From contig JBKOWM010000131.1 of NCBI GenBank assembly GCA_046724395.1, positions 1-33,785 of the forward strand: a stretch of DNA of 33,785 nt, read 5' to 3'. The notes beneath the pieces are model-generated. The model saw only the letters and a program-made list of their open reading frames with translations, ran no database searches and was not told where the DNA came from. This document shows positions 23,455 through 31,208 of the stretch, piece after piece; position 1 is the first letter of the stretch, and each line of letters starts with the position of its first letter. The DNA comes from DATAEU01 sp046724395 (GTDB lineage Bacteria > Actinomycetota > UBA4738 > HRBIN12). The position numbers and the translations under genes were made by a program.

Positions 23455-24311
23455 CACGAAACGGACGCGAGCGTCGCCATCTCGTCCTCGCTCAGGCGCA
23501 GCGATGCGGCCGCCACGTTCTCCTCCAGATGGGCCGGCGAGGACGTGCCCGGGATCGGGAGCATCACGGGCGATCGCTGGAGTAGCCACGCCAGGGCGAC
23601 CTGCGATGGCGTCGCGCCGGTTCGCTCGGCCGACGCTGCGAGCGGCCCGCCGGCTTCCGCCAGTTTCCCGACGGCAAGCGGGAACCACGGCAGGAACGCG
23701 AGCCCCAGCTCTTCGCAGCGCTCGAGGACGCGTTCCGACTTGCGGCTTGCGACGTTGTAGAGGTTCTGAACGCTCACGAGATCGACGACGGCGCGCGCCC
23801 GATCGAGCTGCTCCGCCGACACCTCCGACAGGCCGATGAAGCGGATCTTGCCGCGAGTCTGCAGCTGTTTCAGCGTACCCAGCTGGTCGTCGGCCGGGAC
23901 CTTCGGATCGATCCGGTGCAGCTGGAGCACGTCGATCCGCTCGACGCGCAGACGTCGGAGCGACGCATCGACCGCCTCCCGGAGGTGGTCCGGGCGTCCG
24001 TCTTCCAGCCACTCGCCGGGACCCGGTCGAACGAAGCCCGCCTTCGTTGCGATGACGAGGTCCGGCGGGTAGGGATACAGGGCCTCAGCGATGAGGTCCT
24101 CGCTCACCCCGGGCCCGTACGCGTCGGCCGTGTCGATGAGGTTCACGCCGAGCTCGACGGCGCGGCGTAGCACGCGGACGGCCCCGGCGGAGTCGCGCGG
24201 TGGACCCCAGATCCCCGGGCCGGTGATCCGCATCGCGCCGAATCCCAGGCGAGCGACCTCGAGCTCGCCCCCGATCCGAAACGTCCCCGCAGCACGCGCG
24301 TCGATCGACAT
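23454..24311 (-). CDS. Aldo/keto reductase
   Basis: This 285-residue NADPH-dependent reductase has the full catalytic tetrad: Asp60 and Tyr65 (LIDTADAYGPG), Lys90 (ATKAGF) and His132 (LQLHRID). The cofactor part is also clear (FIGLSEVSAEQL, VSVQNLYN, LPIPGTSSPAHLEEN). It is the first gene of a four-gene minus-strand operon with an MDR reductase and an ABC exporter. The start ATG 24311 lies 47 bases from the divergent membrane-protein gene. No strong ribosome-binding site is visible. Confidence 0.93.
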   Translation of the reverse strand: MSIDARAAGTFRIGGELEVARLGFGAMRITGPGIWGPPRDSAGAVRVLRRAVELGVNLIDTADAYGPGVSEDLIAEALYPYPPDLVIATKAGFVRPGPGEWLEDGRPDHLREAVDASLRRLRVERIDVLQLHRIDPKVPADDQLGTLKQLQTRGKIRFIGLSEVSAEQLDRARAVVDLVSVQNLYNVASRKSERVLERCEELGLAFLPWFPLAVGKLAEAGGPLAASAERTGATPSQVALAWLLQRSPVMLPIPGTSSPAHLEENVAAASLRLSEDEMATLASVS

Positions 24312-24345
24312 GTCTCAGTTCCGCTCGGTCCGATGCCGAAGACCT

Positions 24346-24351
24346 TAGGAT
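24346..24351 (+). promoter_or_regulatory. Candidate -10 box before the small four-helix protein gene
   Basis: TAGGAT is followed by seven bases and ATG 24359. An ATG at 24350 overlaps the box, so the second ATG is the more likely start. The AGGA within the box could instead act as a Shine-Dalgarno sequence for ATG 24359. Confidence 0.4.
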
Positions 24352-24358
24352 GCACGCC

Positions 24359-24769
24359 ATGCGACGGGGCGACACCAGCGGAGCCAGAAAACGTGGAGTT
24401 CTCGCTGCCGCGGTCATCGCGTTGATCGCGGACGTGGCCGTGGTGCTCCTCCCGATCTATGGGCGCGGCGGCGATGAGTTCCTTTGGGTGGGACGACCGG
24501 TGAGATCGGTCGCGGCGATCCTCATCCTCGAGCTGGGGAGCGCCCTGGCCGTTCTGATCGGCATCCTGCTGCTCGCCCGGTACCGGAGCGCGCTCGCCGC
24601 CGGCGTGTTCATCGCCACCGCGCTCTGGGCCGCTACGCCTGTCGTCGCCGCCGTTGTACGCGCCCCGGTTGAGTTCGACCGGTACCAGACGCTGCTCGTG
24701 CTCGGCCTCCCGACACTCGAGGCGATCGCGCTCGCGATCGCCGCGTCGATCGCCGTACGGCGATGGTGA
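24359..24769 (+). CDS. Four-helix integral membrane protein, unknown function
   Basis: The 136-residue protein (139 if ATG 24350 is used) has a basic N-terminus and four hydrophobic helices, about residues 14-34, 48-70, 77-99 and 110-132. The loops are short, and two arginines end the protein. No family signature is recognised. It ends ten bases from the end of lon (convergent). Hydrophobicity and codon use support a real gene. Confidence 0.65.
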   Translation: MRRGDTSGARKRGVLAAAVIALIADVAVVLLPIYGRGGDEFLWVGRPVRSVAAILILELGSALAVLIGILLLARYRSALAAGVFIATALWAATPVVAAVVRAPVEFDRYQTLLVLGLPTLEAIALAIAASIAVRRW

Positions 24770-24779
24770 GCCCGCTCCG

Positions 24780-27119
24780 TTAGGCCGAAGCGGCTACCGG
24801 CGCCTCGGCCGGCTGCAAAGCGACAGCGAGGACCTCGTCGACGGTCTCGACCGGGTGGAACGTCATCGCCTGCCTCACGCTCTCGGGCACGTCCTCCAGA
24901 TCGCCCTCGTTGCGCTTGGGCAGGATGACCTCGGTGAGGCCGGCGCGGTGCGCGGCCAGCACCTTCTGCTTCAGGCCGCCGATGGGAAGCACGCGTCCCT
25001 GAAGGGTCACCTCACCGGTCATCCCGACGGCCGGACGGACCGCCCGCCTCGACAGCAGCGAGGCGAACGCCGTCGTCATCGTCACGCCGGCGCTGGGGCC
25101 GTCCTTCGGCACCGCGCCCGCGGGGACGTGCAGGTGGTATCGCCCGCCCATCGACGATCGATCGATTCCGAGCTCGTCGGCATGAGACCGCACGTAGGAC
25201 AGGGCGATCTGCGCGGACTCCTTCATGACGTCGCCGAGCTGACCGGTGAGCGTCAGGGCCTCGCCGTCGCCGTCCATGCGCGTCGCCTCGATGAACAGAA
25301 CGTCTCCGCCCGTTCCCGTGACGGCCAGCCCCGTAGCCACGCCGGGCACGCTGGTGCGCTCGGCCGCCTCGAAGAAGAACCTCGGGCGTCCCGCGTACTC
25401 GCGGACCTCGTCCGCGTCGATGCGAACGGGCGGCGAGAGGACACCGCTCGCGAGCCTGGTCGCGACCTTGCGCAGGACCTTGCCGATCTCGCGCTCGAGA
25501 TTTCGAACCCCCGCCTCGCGCGTGTAGTCACCGACAATTCTCCGAAGCGCGTCGTCGGTTATCTCGACTTCGTCGGCGCGGAGACCGTTGCGCTCGATCT
25601 GACGTCGGAGCAGGTGGTATCGGGCGATCGCGAGCTTCTCGTCCTCGGTATAGCCGTCGAGGCGGATGACCTCCATCCGGTCGAGCAGCGGCCCGGGAAT
25701 GGTCTCGGAGACATTGGCCGTCGAGATGAAGAGCACCTCGGACAGGTCGAGATCGACGTCGAGGTAGTGATCGCGAAACGTGTGGTTCTGAGCGGGGTCG
25801 AGCACCTCGAGCAGCGCGGAGGACGGGTCGCCACGCCAGTCCGCGCCGACCTTGTCCACCTCGTCGAGCATCATGACGGGGTTCTTGGTGCCGGCGTCCT
25901 TGAGCGCACGGACGATGCGACCCGGCAGGGCGCCGACATACGTGCGCCGGTGCCCACGGATCTCGGCCTCGTCGTGGATGCCGCCGAGCGACACCCTGAC
26001 GAACTTCCGGCCGAGCGCGCGGGCGACGGACTCACCGAGCGACGTCTTGCCGACGCCCGGGGGCCCGACCAGCGTCAAGATGGCACCCGAGCCGCGGCCC
26101 GTTGCCTCGCCCAACCCCCGCTCGTGGCGCAGCTTGCGAACGGCGAGGTACTCGACGATGCGGTCCTTCACATCCGCAAGGCCCTCGTGGTCCTCGTCGA
26201 GGATCCGTCGGGCGTCGGCGATGTCGAGGTTGTCCTCGGTGCGGACGTTCCACGGAACGTCGATCATCCAGTCGAGGTACGTCCTGATCCAGCCCACCTC
26301 GGGGTTCTGCTCGCCCATCCGCTCCATCCGGGACAGCTCGCGCTCGGCCTGGACGCGGACGTCTTCCGGCATGCCGGCCTCCGCGATCTTGCGGCGGTAC
26401 TCCTCCACGACGTTCTCGTCGTCGTTCTCGCCGAGCTCCTTGCGGATGGCGTCCATCTGCTGCCGCAGGATGTACTCGCGCTGGTTCTTTTCCATGCCCT
26501 CGCGGACGTCGGAGCGGATCTTGTCCTTGAGCTCCAGCTCGGCCAGCGCCTCCTTGGCCCACACCAGGACCTTCTCGAGGCGCTGCTCCAGGTCGACGGT
26601 CTCGAGAACCTCGACCTTCTGCTCGAACGACAGATCGGGCGAGTAGCCCGACATGTCGGCGATCTGGCTGGGATCGGTCATGCCGCGGAGCACGTCGACA
26701 ACCTGCGGGACACCGCGCGCCTCCGCGATGTTCTCGATCGTCGCCCGGTACTCGCGTGCCAGCCGATGTGCCTCTGAGGTCGCCTCGCCCTCGTCCACCG
26801 GCTCGACCTGAACCCAGATGGCGTCACCGGTGCCGGGGACGCCCTGGCTGACGATGGCGCGATAGAGGCCACGCATCACGAGCGCCTCCATCCCGTTCTG
26901 CAGGCGCCCCACGTCCTCGATGCTCGCCACCGTTCCGACCCGCGCGTAGCGGGAGCCGACTCGGGGCACGAGCAGCAGCTCCGACCCGCCGTCCCTGGCG
27001 ACCGAGACGGCTCTGCGGGCGTCGTCGGACTCGATCGTGAGCGTGACCACCATGCCGGGCAGGACGACCCCGGTGGTGAGCGGAAGCAGGGGCAGGACCT
27101 TGGTGTCGAGACCGGACAC
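24780..27119 (-). CDS. lon: ATP-dependent protease Lon (LonA)
   Basis: Lon unfolds and degrades misfolded and regulatory proteins in the cytoplasm. The 779-residue protein is complete: an N-terminal LAN domain (LPLLPLTTGVVLPGM), a coiled helical linker (about 170-270, EKNQREYILRQQMDAIRKELGE), the AAA+ module with Walker A GPPGVGKT (352-359) and Walker B VMMLDEVDK (415-423), and the protease domain with catalytic Ser676 in KDGPSAGV and Lys717 in GGLKQK. The GTG start is preceded by GAAGGAG at ideal spacing. A HAIR-like inverted repeat just upstream suggests heat-shock control by HspR. Confidence 0.97.
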   Translation of the reverse strand: MSGLDTKVLPLLPLTTGVVLPGMVVTLTIESDDARRAVSVARDGGSELLLVPRVGSRYARVGTVASIEDVGRLQNGMEALVMRGLYRAIVSQGVPGTGDAIWVQVEPVDEGEATSEAHRLAREYRATIENIAEARGVPQVVDVLRGMTDPSQIADMSGYSPDLSFEQKVEVLETVDLEQRLEKVLVWAKEALAELELKDKIRSDVREGMEKNQREYILRQQMDAIRKELGENDDENVVEEYRRKIAEAGMPEDVRVQAERELSRMERMGEQNPEVGWIRTYLDWMIDVPWNVRTEDNLDIADARRILDEDHEGLADVKDRIVEYLAVRKLRHERGLGEATGRGSGAILTLVGPPGVGKTSLGESVARALGRKFVRVSLGGIHDEAEIRGHRRTYVGALPGRIVRALKDAGTKNPVMMLDEVDKVGADWRGDPSSALLEVLDPAQNHTFRDHYLDVDLDLSEVLFISTANVSETIPGPLLDRMEVIRLDGYTEDEKLAIARYHLLRRQIERNGLRADEVEITDDALRRIVGDYTREAGVRNLEREIGKVLRKVATRLASGVLSPPVRIDADEVREYAGRPRFFFEAAERTSVPGVATGLAVTGTGGDVLFIEATRMDGDGEALTLTGQLGDVMKESAQIALSYVRSHADELGIDRSSMGGRYHLHVPAGAVPKDGPSAGVTMTTAFASLLSRRAVRPAVGMTGEVTLQGRVLPIGGLKQKVLAAHRAGLTEVILPKRNEGDLEDVPESVRQAMTFHPVETVDEVLAVALQPAEAPVAASA

Positions 27120-27134
27120 GGCGTCTCCTTCGAG

Positions 27135-27155
27135 GTTGAGCGTTACTGACTCAAG
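27135..27155 (-). promoter_or_regulatory. HAIR-like HspR operator upstream of lon
   Basis: The minus strand reads CTTGAGT, seven bases, then GCTCAAC. The actinobacterial HAIR element bound by HspR is CTTGAGT-N7-ACTCAAG, so one half is perfect and the other matches five of seven bases, with exact spacing. It ends 16 bases before the lon start. In Streptomyces lon is in the HspR regulon, which fits. Confidence 0.65.
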
Positions 27156-27321
27156 AACCCGGAGGGTGCGACATCTATTCCAACGCCGTAAGCGCGATTA
27201 CACCGCCGAAGTCGCAGGTCAAGGCCTGTTTCAGCCGTGTGTCGCCCCAGCGCGCTGCCATGCGTCGAGTGGAATGGTCCAACGCAGGGTCGGCCCGCCG
27301 GTCGCGTTCACATTGGCCTCG

Positions 27322-27327
27322 TAGGAT
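27322..27327 (+). promoter_or_regulatory. Candidate -10 box for the DrrAB-like operon
   Basis: TAGGAT lies about 32 bases before ATG 27359, leaving a short leader with an AGGGAG ribosome-binding site at 27349-27354. No good -35 hexamer is seen. Confidence 0.35.
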
Positions 27328-27358
27328 CAGCCGGCATCCGCGCGAAACAGGGAGAACC

Positions 27359-28366
27359 ATGGCGGACGCCGCCATCGAGACCGAGGGCCTCCAGAAGCAT
27401 TTCGGCGAGGTCCAGGCGCTGAAGGGCGTCGACCTGTCGGTTCGCGAGGCGACCGTCTACGGCCTGCTCGGGCCCAACGGGGCGGGCAAGACGACGGCCG
27501 TTCGCATCCTGACGACGCTGCTTGCGCCCGACGGCGGGCGCGCGCGGGTAGTCGGACTGGACGTGATCCGCGACGCGGAGCGGTTGCGGGCGCGAATCGG
27601 CCTGGCGGGGCAGTCGGCGGCGATCGACGGCAACCTCACCGGGCGCGAGAACCTCGAGATGGTGGGCCTCCTGTACCACCTGCCGCAGTTGGAGGCCTCT
27701 AGGCGGGCGACGGACGTCCTCAAGCGCTTCGAGTTGACCGATGCCGCGGACCGCCCCGCACGGACGTACTCCGGCGGCATGCGACGCAGACTCGATCTGG
27801 GGGCCAGTCTGGTCGGGCGGCCTACCGTGCTGTTCCTCGACGAGCCGACGACCGGACTCGATCCACGAAGCCGGTTGGCCTTATGGGACGTCATCCGCGA
27901 GCTCGTGAGCGACGGCACGACGCTTCTTCTCACCACCCAGTACTTGGAGGAGGCGGACGTCCTGGCGGATAGGGTCGCGGTTATCGATCAGGGTCGGGTG
28001 ATCGCGGAGGGCACGTCGGACGACCTCAAGGCGCAGATCGGCGGAGAGGTCCTGTACATCCGCCTGGCCGATCGCGCCCGCGCCCCCGACGCCGCCGGTG
28101 CCATCGTCGGAATCGTTGAGGGCGGGGCGCAGGCGGACAACAACACCGGGGAGCTGACGCTACCGGTCGGCGGAAATGGGCCGGCCGTTCTGACCGAGGC
28201 CGTTCGCCGGCTGGACGACGCCGACATCGCGTTGGCCGACATCTCGCTTCGCCGACCGACGCTCGACGAGGTCTTCCTGCAGCTGACCGGGCACGAGGCC
28301 GAGGCCGATGCCAAGGAACCGTCGCAAACGATCGGCAGACGTCGCGGCCGAAAGGAAATCGCATGA
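27359..28366 (+). CDS. ABC transporter ATP-binding protein, DrrA-like (drug resistance type)
   Basis: The 335-residue ATPase opens with ETEGLQKHFGEVQALKGVDL and has Walker A GPNGAGKTTAVR, the signature YSGGMRRRLDLGASL, Walker B VLFLDEPTTGLDP and TTQYLEEADVLADRVAV. The last two are characteristic of the daunorubicin-resistance DrrA group. The C-terminal domain ends in the family's RRPTLDEVFLQLTGH. ATG 27359 is preceded by AGGGAG. Its stop overlaps the permease start (ATGA). It probably exports a hydrophobic compound. Confidence 0.93.
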   Translation: MADAAIETEGLQKHFGEVQALKGVDLSVREATVYGLLGPNGAGKTTAVRILTTLLAPDGGRARVVGLDVIRDAERLRARIGLAGQSAAIDGNLTGRENLEMVGLLYHLPQLEASRRATDVLKRFELTDAADRPARTYSGGMRRRLDLGASLVGRPTVLFLDEPTTGLDPRSRLALWDVIRELVSDGTTLLLTTQYLEEADVLADRVAVIDQGRVIAEGTSDDLKAQIGGEVLYIRLADRARAPDAAGAIVGIVEGGAQADNNTGELTLPVGGNGPAVLTEAVRRLDDADIALADISLRRPTLDEVFLQLTGHEAEADAKEPSQTIGRRRGRKEIA

Positions 28367-29202
28367 GCGCCGAGGTCGTCACGACGATGGGATCGCCCAG
28401 CGGCCTCGCCCAGCGCATCCGGTGGGCGATCCACGACGGACTCGTGCTCACACGGCGCAACCTGCTCCGGTACGTGCGCATTCCGACGCTGCTGGTGTTC
28501 TCGACGATACAGCCCGTGATGTTCGTCCTGCTGTTCCGGTTCGTGTTCGGCGGCTCGATCAGCGGGCTTCCGCTCGGGATCGATTACGTCAACTACCTGA
28601 TGCCCGGTATCTTCGTGCAGACGGCAATCTTCGGCTCGACGCAGACCGGCATCGGCTTGGCCGAGGACCTCAACGCCGGCATCATCGATCGCTTCCGCTC
28701 GCTGCCGATGGCCCGGTCGGCGGTGCTCGCGGGGCGTACGACCGCGGATCTGTTCCGCAACCTGTTCGTCGTGATCCTGATGACGATCGTCGGATATCTG
28801 GTCGGTTTTCGGTTCCAGGCTGGCGTGATCTACGCGATGCTCGGGATCGCGCTCGCCGTGTTCGTCGGGTTCGCATTCTCATGGATCTCGGCGACCATCG
28901 GCCTGGCCATCAAGAACCTCGAATCCGTACAGGCGGCCAGCTTCATCTGGATCTTCCCGCTGACGTTCGCGAGCGGAGCGTTCGTGGCCGTCGCCCGGAT
29001 GCCGGGCTGGCTGCAGGTCTGGGCGCGCCACAACCCGGTAACCATCTGGGCGAACACGATCCGCGCATACACGTTCGGAAGCCGCTTCGCGACGGCCATG
29101 GGTGAAACGGTGCTGACCCTGACGATAAAGTCGGCGATCTGGATCGCGCTGATCCTCGCCGTCTTCGTTCCTCTTTCGATCCGCGTCTATCGGCGCAGCT
29201 GA
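28363..29202 (+). CDS. ABC-2 permease, DrrB-like
   Basis: The 279-residue membrane protein has six hydrophobic segments and the DrrB-type sequence: TRRNLLRYVRIPTLLVFSTIQPVMFVLLF at the first helix, the NYLMPGIFVQT block, EDLNAGIIDRFRSLPMARSAVLAGR, and the late MPGWLQVWARHNPVT loop before the last helix. It pairs with the ATPase upstream through an ATGA overlap. Drug or lipid export is the usual role of this group; the substrate is not predictable. Confidence 0.92.
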   Translation: MSAEVVTTMGSPSGLAQRIRWAIHDGLVLTRRNLLRYVRIPTLLVFSTIQPVMFVLLFRFVFGGSISGLPLGIDYVNYLMPGIFVQTAIFGSTQTGIGLAEDLNAGIIDRFRSLPMARSAVLAGRTTADLFRNLFVVILMTIVGYLVGFRFQAGVIYAMLGIALAVFVGFAFSWISATIGLAIKNLESVQAASFIWIFPLTFASGAFVAVARMPGWLQVWARHNPVTIWANTIRAYTFGSRFATAMGETVLTLTIKSAIWIALILAVFVPLSIRVYRRS

Positions 29203-29222
29203 CGTTCGCCAGATCGGGAACA

Positions 29223-29235
29223 CCCCCACTGGGGG
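29223..29235. terminator. Short GC hairpin after the DrrB-like gene
   Basis: CCCCC (29223-29227) and GGGGG (29231-29235) flank a three-base loop, 21 bases after the permease stop. There is no T-tract. It may weaken read-through into the next gene or be part of its control region. Confidence 0.3.
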
Positions 29236-29237
29236 CG

Positions 29238-29262
29238 CGGTTGCCACAACCGATCGTATGCT
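29238..29262 (+). promoter_or_regulatory. Inverted repeat abutting a -10 box, candidate operator/promoter of the DHA2 pump gene
   Basis: CGGTTG-CCA-CAACCG (29238-29252) is a perfect six-base inverted repeat. Four bases later comes TATGCT (29257-29262), a TANNNT -10 box for the pump gene at 29304. The repeat therefore lies between the -35 and -10 positions, where a repressor would block RNA polymerase. No regulator gene is adjacent. Confidence 0.4.
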
Positions 29263-29303
29263 GGCGGACCCTCACCCGCCCCCCGTACCCGGAAGGAGAT
29301 CGC

Positions 29304-30890
29304 GTGCCGACGTTCGGATTCGAGGGCGAGAACGCCCGCGAGAAGGTGCTCGTCCTTCTCACGATGTGCTTCGCGTTGGCGATGGCCATGCTGGACAACA
29401 CGGTCGTCAACGTCGCGCTACCGCGCATCAGCGAGGACCTCCATGCTGGCGTGTCCGGGCTGCAGTGGATCGTCGACGGATACGTGCTGGCGTTCGCTTC
29501 GCTGCTGCTGACCGGCGGCATCCTCGGCGACCGGTACGGCCGCAAGAAGACCTTCATGGTCGGCCTGTCGGTGTTCACGCTCGCGTCGCTCGCGTGCGGC
29601 CTGTCGCAGAGTACGGAGCAGCTGATCGCGTTCCGTGCGGTTCAGGGCATCGGCGCGGCGCTGCTCATGCCGGGGACGCTCAGCATCATCACCGTGACAT
29701 TTCCGCCCCACGAGCGTGCGCGCGCCATCGGGCTGTGGGCGGGCATGTCCGGGCTCGCGCTCGCGCTGGGGCCGACGGTCGGCGGATACATGGTCGAGCA
29801 CATCGGATGGGAGTCGGTCTTCTTCCTGAACGTGCCGATCGGCGCTGTGGCTTTCGTCGTCGCGCTCGCGACGGTCCGCGAATCGGTGTCGGAGATCGAA
29901 CGCCGCCTCGACATCCCGGGACTGCTGCTCGGAACGTCGGCGCTCTTCTCGGTCACGTATGCGCTCATCGAGGCAAATCAGCTCGGCTGGAGCGACCCGC
30001 TGATCATCAGCGGACTCCTCGGGTTTGCCGTGTTGACCACGGCTTTCCTCGTCTGGGAGATGCGCAACGAACACGCCATGATGCCGCTGCGGTTCTTCCG
30101 GATCCCCGCCTTCTCGGCCGGCAACGCGGTCGCGTTCTCGGTCTCGCTCGGGCTGTTCGCGATGTTCTTCTTCTTCAGCCTGTACCTACAGCTCATCCGC
30201 GGCTACACGCCGTTTGAGGCCGGCTATCGGTTCCTGCCGATGACCCTCGCGATCATCCTCACGGCCCCGAACGCCGGGAAGTACGCGCAGCGGCACGGCT
30301 CGCGCGCCCCCATGACCTACGGGCTGACTCTGGCCGGTGGCGCACTGCTCCTGTTCGGACTCACGCTGAGGGTCGACTCGTCCTACTGGTACATCCTGCC
30401 CATCTTCGTCGTCCTGGGGCACGGTCTCGGCGCGACGATGGCGCCGATGACCGCGGCCGTGATGAACGCGGTCGGTCCACAGCGCGCCGGGCTGGGATCG
30501 GCGATGACCAACACCAGCCGGGAGGTCGGCGGCGTGCTCGGCATCGCCGTCCTCGGCACCATCCTCACCACCCGCCTCAAGCAGACGTTCGTGCCGGCGC
30601 TCTCCGACCTGCGACTCCCGGCACAGGTCGAGGCCAAGATCTCGGAGGCCGCTAGCCACGGAACGCTCGATCCCTCGCTCCTGCAGCCCCTCTCCCCGGA
30701 AACAAGGCTGGCGGTGTCCCAGGCCTTCGCGAGCTCGTTCATGGACGGGTTCCACCTCGCCCTCATCGTCGGCGCCGCCGTTCTGCTGAGCGCGGCCGTG
30801 GTCGCGTTCGCATGGATCCCGACCGGCGGGCACCATCGCGAGGAACCGGAGCATGAGGGCGCGGTCGAGCACGTCGCGGTCGAGGTCTGA
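29304..30890 (+). CDS. MFS drug:proton antiporter, DHA2 family (EmrB/QacA type)
   Basis: The 528-residue transporter has 14 predicted helices. Motif D1 is LDNTVVNVALP at the first helix, the motif A loop is GGILGDRYGRKKTF, and the C-motif-like region is GLALALGPTVGGYMVEH. WIVDGYVLAFASLLLTGG is typical of EmrB/QacA exporters. The last 20 residues are rich in Glu and His (HHREEPEHEGAVEH), which is not usual and could bind metal. GTG 29304 follows GGAAGGAG at ideal distance. It lies 101 bases after the DrrAB-like pair, apparently with its own promoter. Confidence 0.94.
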   Translation: MPTFGFEGENAREKVLVLLTMCFALAMAMLDNTVVNVALPRISEDLHAGVSGLQWIVDGYVLAFASLLLTGGILGDRYGRKKTFMVGLSVFTLASLACGLSQSTEQLIAFRAVQGIGAALLMPGTLSIITVTFPPHERARAIGLWAGMSGLALALGPTVGGYMVEHIGWESVFFLNVPIGAVAFVVALATVRESVSEIERRLDIPGLLLGTSALFSVTYALIEANQLGWSDPLIISGLLGFAVLTTAFLVWEMRNEHAMMPLRFFRIPAFSAGNAVAFSVSLGLFAMFFFFSLYLQLIRGYTPFEAGYRFLPMTLAIILTAPNAGKYAQRHGSRAPMTYGLTLAGGALLLFGLTLRVDSSYWYILPIFVVLGHGLGATMAPMTAAVMNAVGPQRAGLGSAMTNTSREVGGVLGIAVLGTILTTRLKQTFVPALSDLRLPAQVEAKISEAASHGTLDPSLLQPLSPETRLAVSQAFASSFMDGFHLALIVGAAVLLSAAVVAFAWIPTGGHHREEPEHEGAVEHVAVEV

Positions 30891-30893
30891 CCC

Positions 30894-30905
30894 GTCTTCG
30901 AAGAC
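30894..30905. repeat. Perfect 12-base palindrome
   Basis: GTCTTCGAAGAC begins four bases after the stop of the MFS gene and precedes the TAGGGT (30926-30931) and GGGAGG (30938-30943) elements of the DUF2630 gene. It may be an operator or a small hairpin; with no loop it is a weak terminator. Confidence 0.35.
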
Positions 30906-30948
30906 AGCGTCGCAGGCGTCGGTAGTAGGGTTCACGCGGGAGGTTGAC

Positions 30949-31191
30949 ATGGCAGACGAGGACGTCATCGATCGGATCAACGACCTCGCACACGAGGAAC
31001 ACTCGCTGTTCGAACGCGAGTCGAGCGGGCAGGCGAGCCGGGCCGAGCGCGAGCGCCTGCAGGAGATCGGGGTGCAGCTCGATCAATGCTACGACCTGCT
31101 GCACCAACGCCGCGCCCGCCGCGCGGCCGGCCTGGACCCGAGCGACGCGACCGTTCGCGACCCGGGCACCGTCGAGGGCTACGTCGGCTGA
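30949..31191 (+). CDS. DUF2630 protein
   Basis: The 80-residue protein matches DUF2630 over its whole length: an N-terminal helix (DVIDRINDLAHEEHSLFERE), a second helix (SRAERERLQEIGVQLDQCYDLLHQRRARR) and the tail GLDP-DATVR-P-TVEGY. It should form a helical hairpin or coiled coil. The family is largely actinobacterial and of unknown function. ATG 30949 follows GGGAGG by five bases. The metallo-hydrolase gene starts 17 bases after its stop, so they are likely co-transcribed. Confidence 0.92.
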   Translation: MADEDVIDRINDLAHEEHSLFERESSGQASRAERERLQEIGVQLDQCYDLLHQRRARRAAGLDPSDATVRDPGTVEGYVG

Positions 31192-31208
31192 CGCCTGCGG
31201 GACGGTCG

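Noticed and set aside
24654..26777. 707-codon plus-strand open frame opposite lon
   Set aside because: The product is a mirror of lon codon bias with no domain; lon is complete on the minus strand.
29223..29235. Strong intrinsic terminator after the DrrB-like gene
   Set aside because: The stem is only five base pairs and no T-tract follows, so it is listed only as a weak hairpin.
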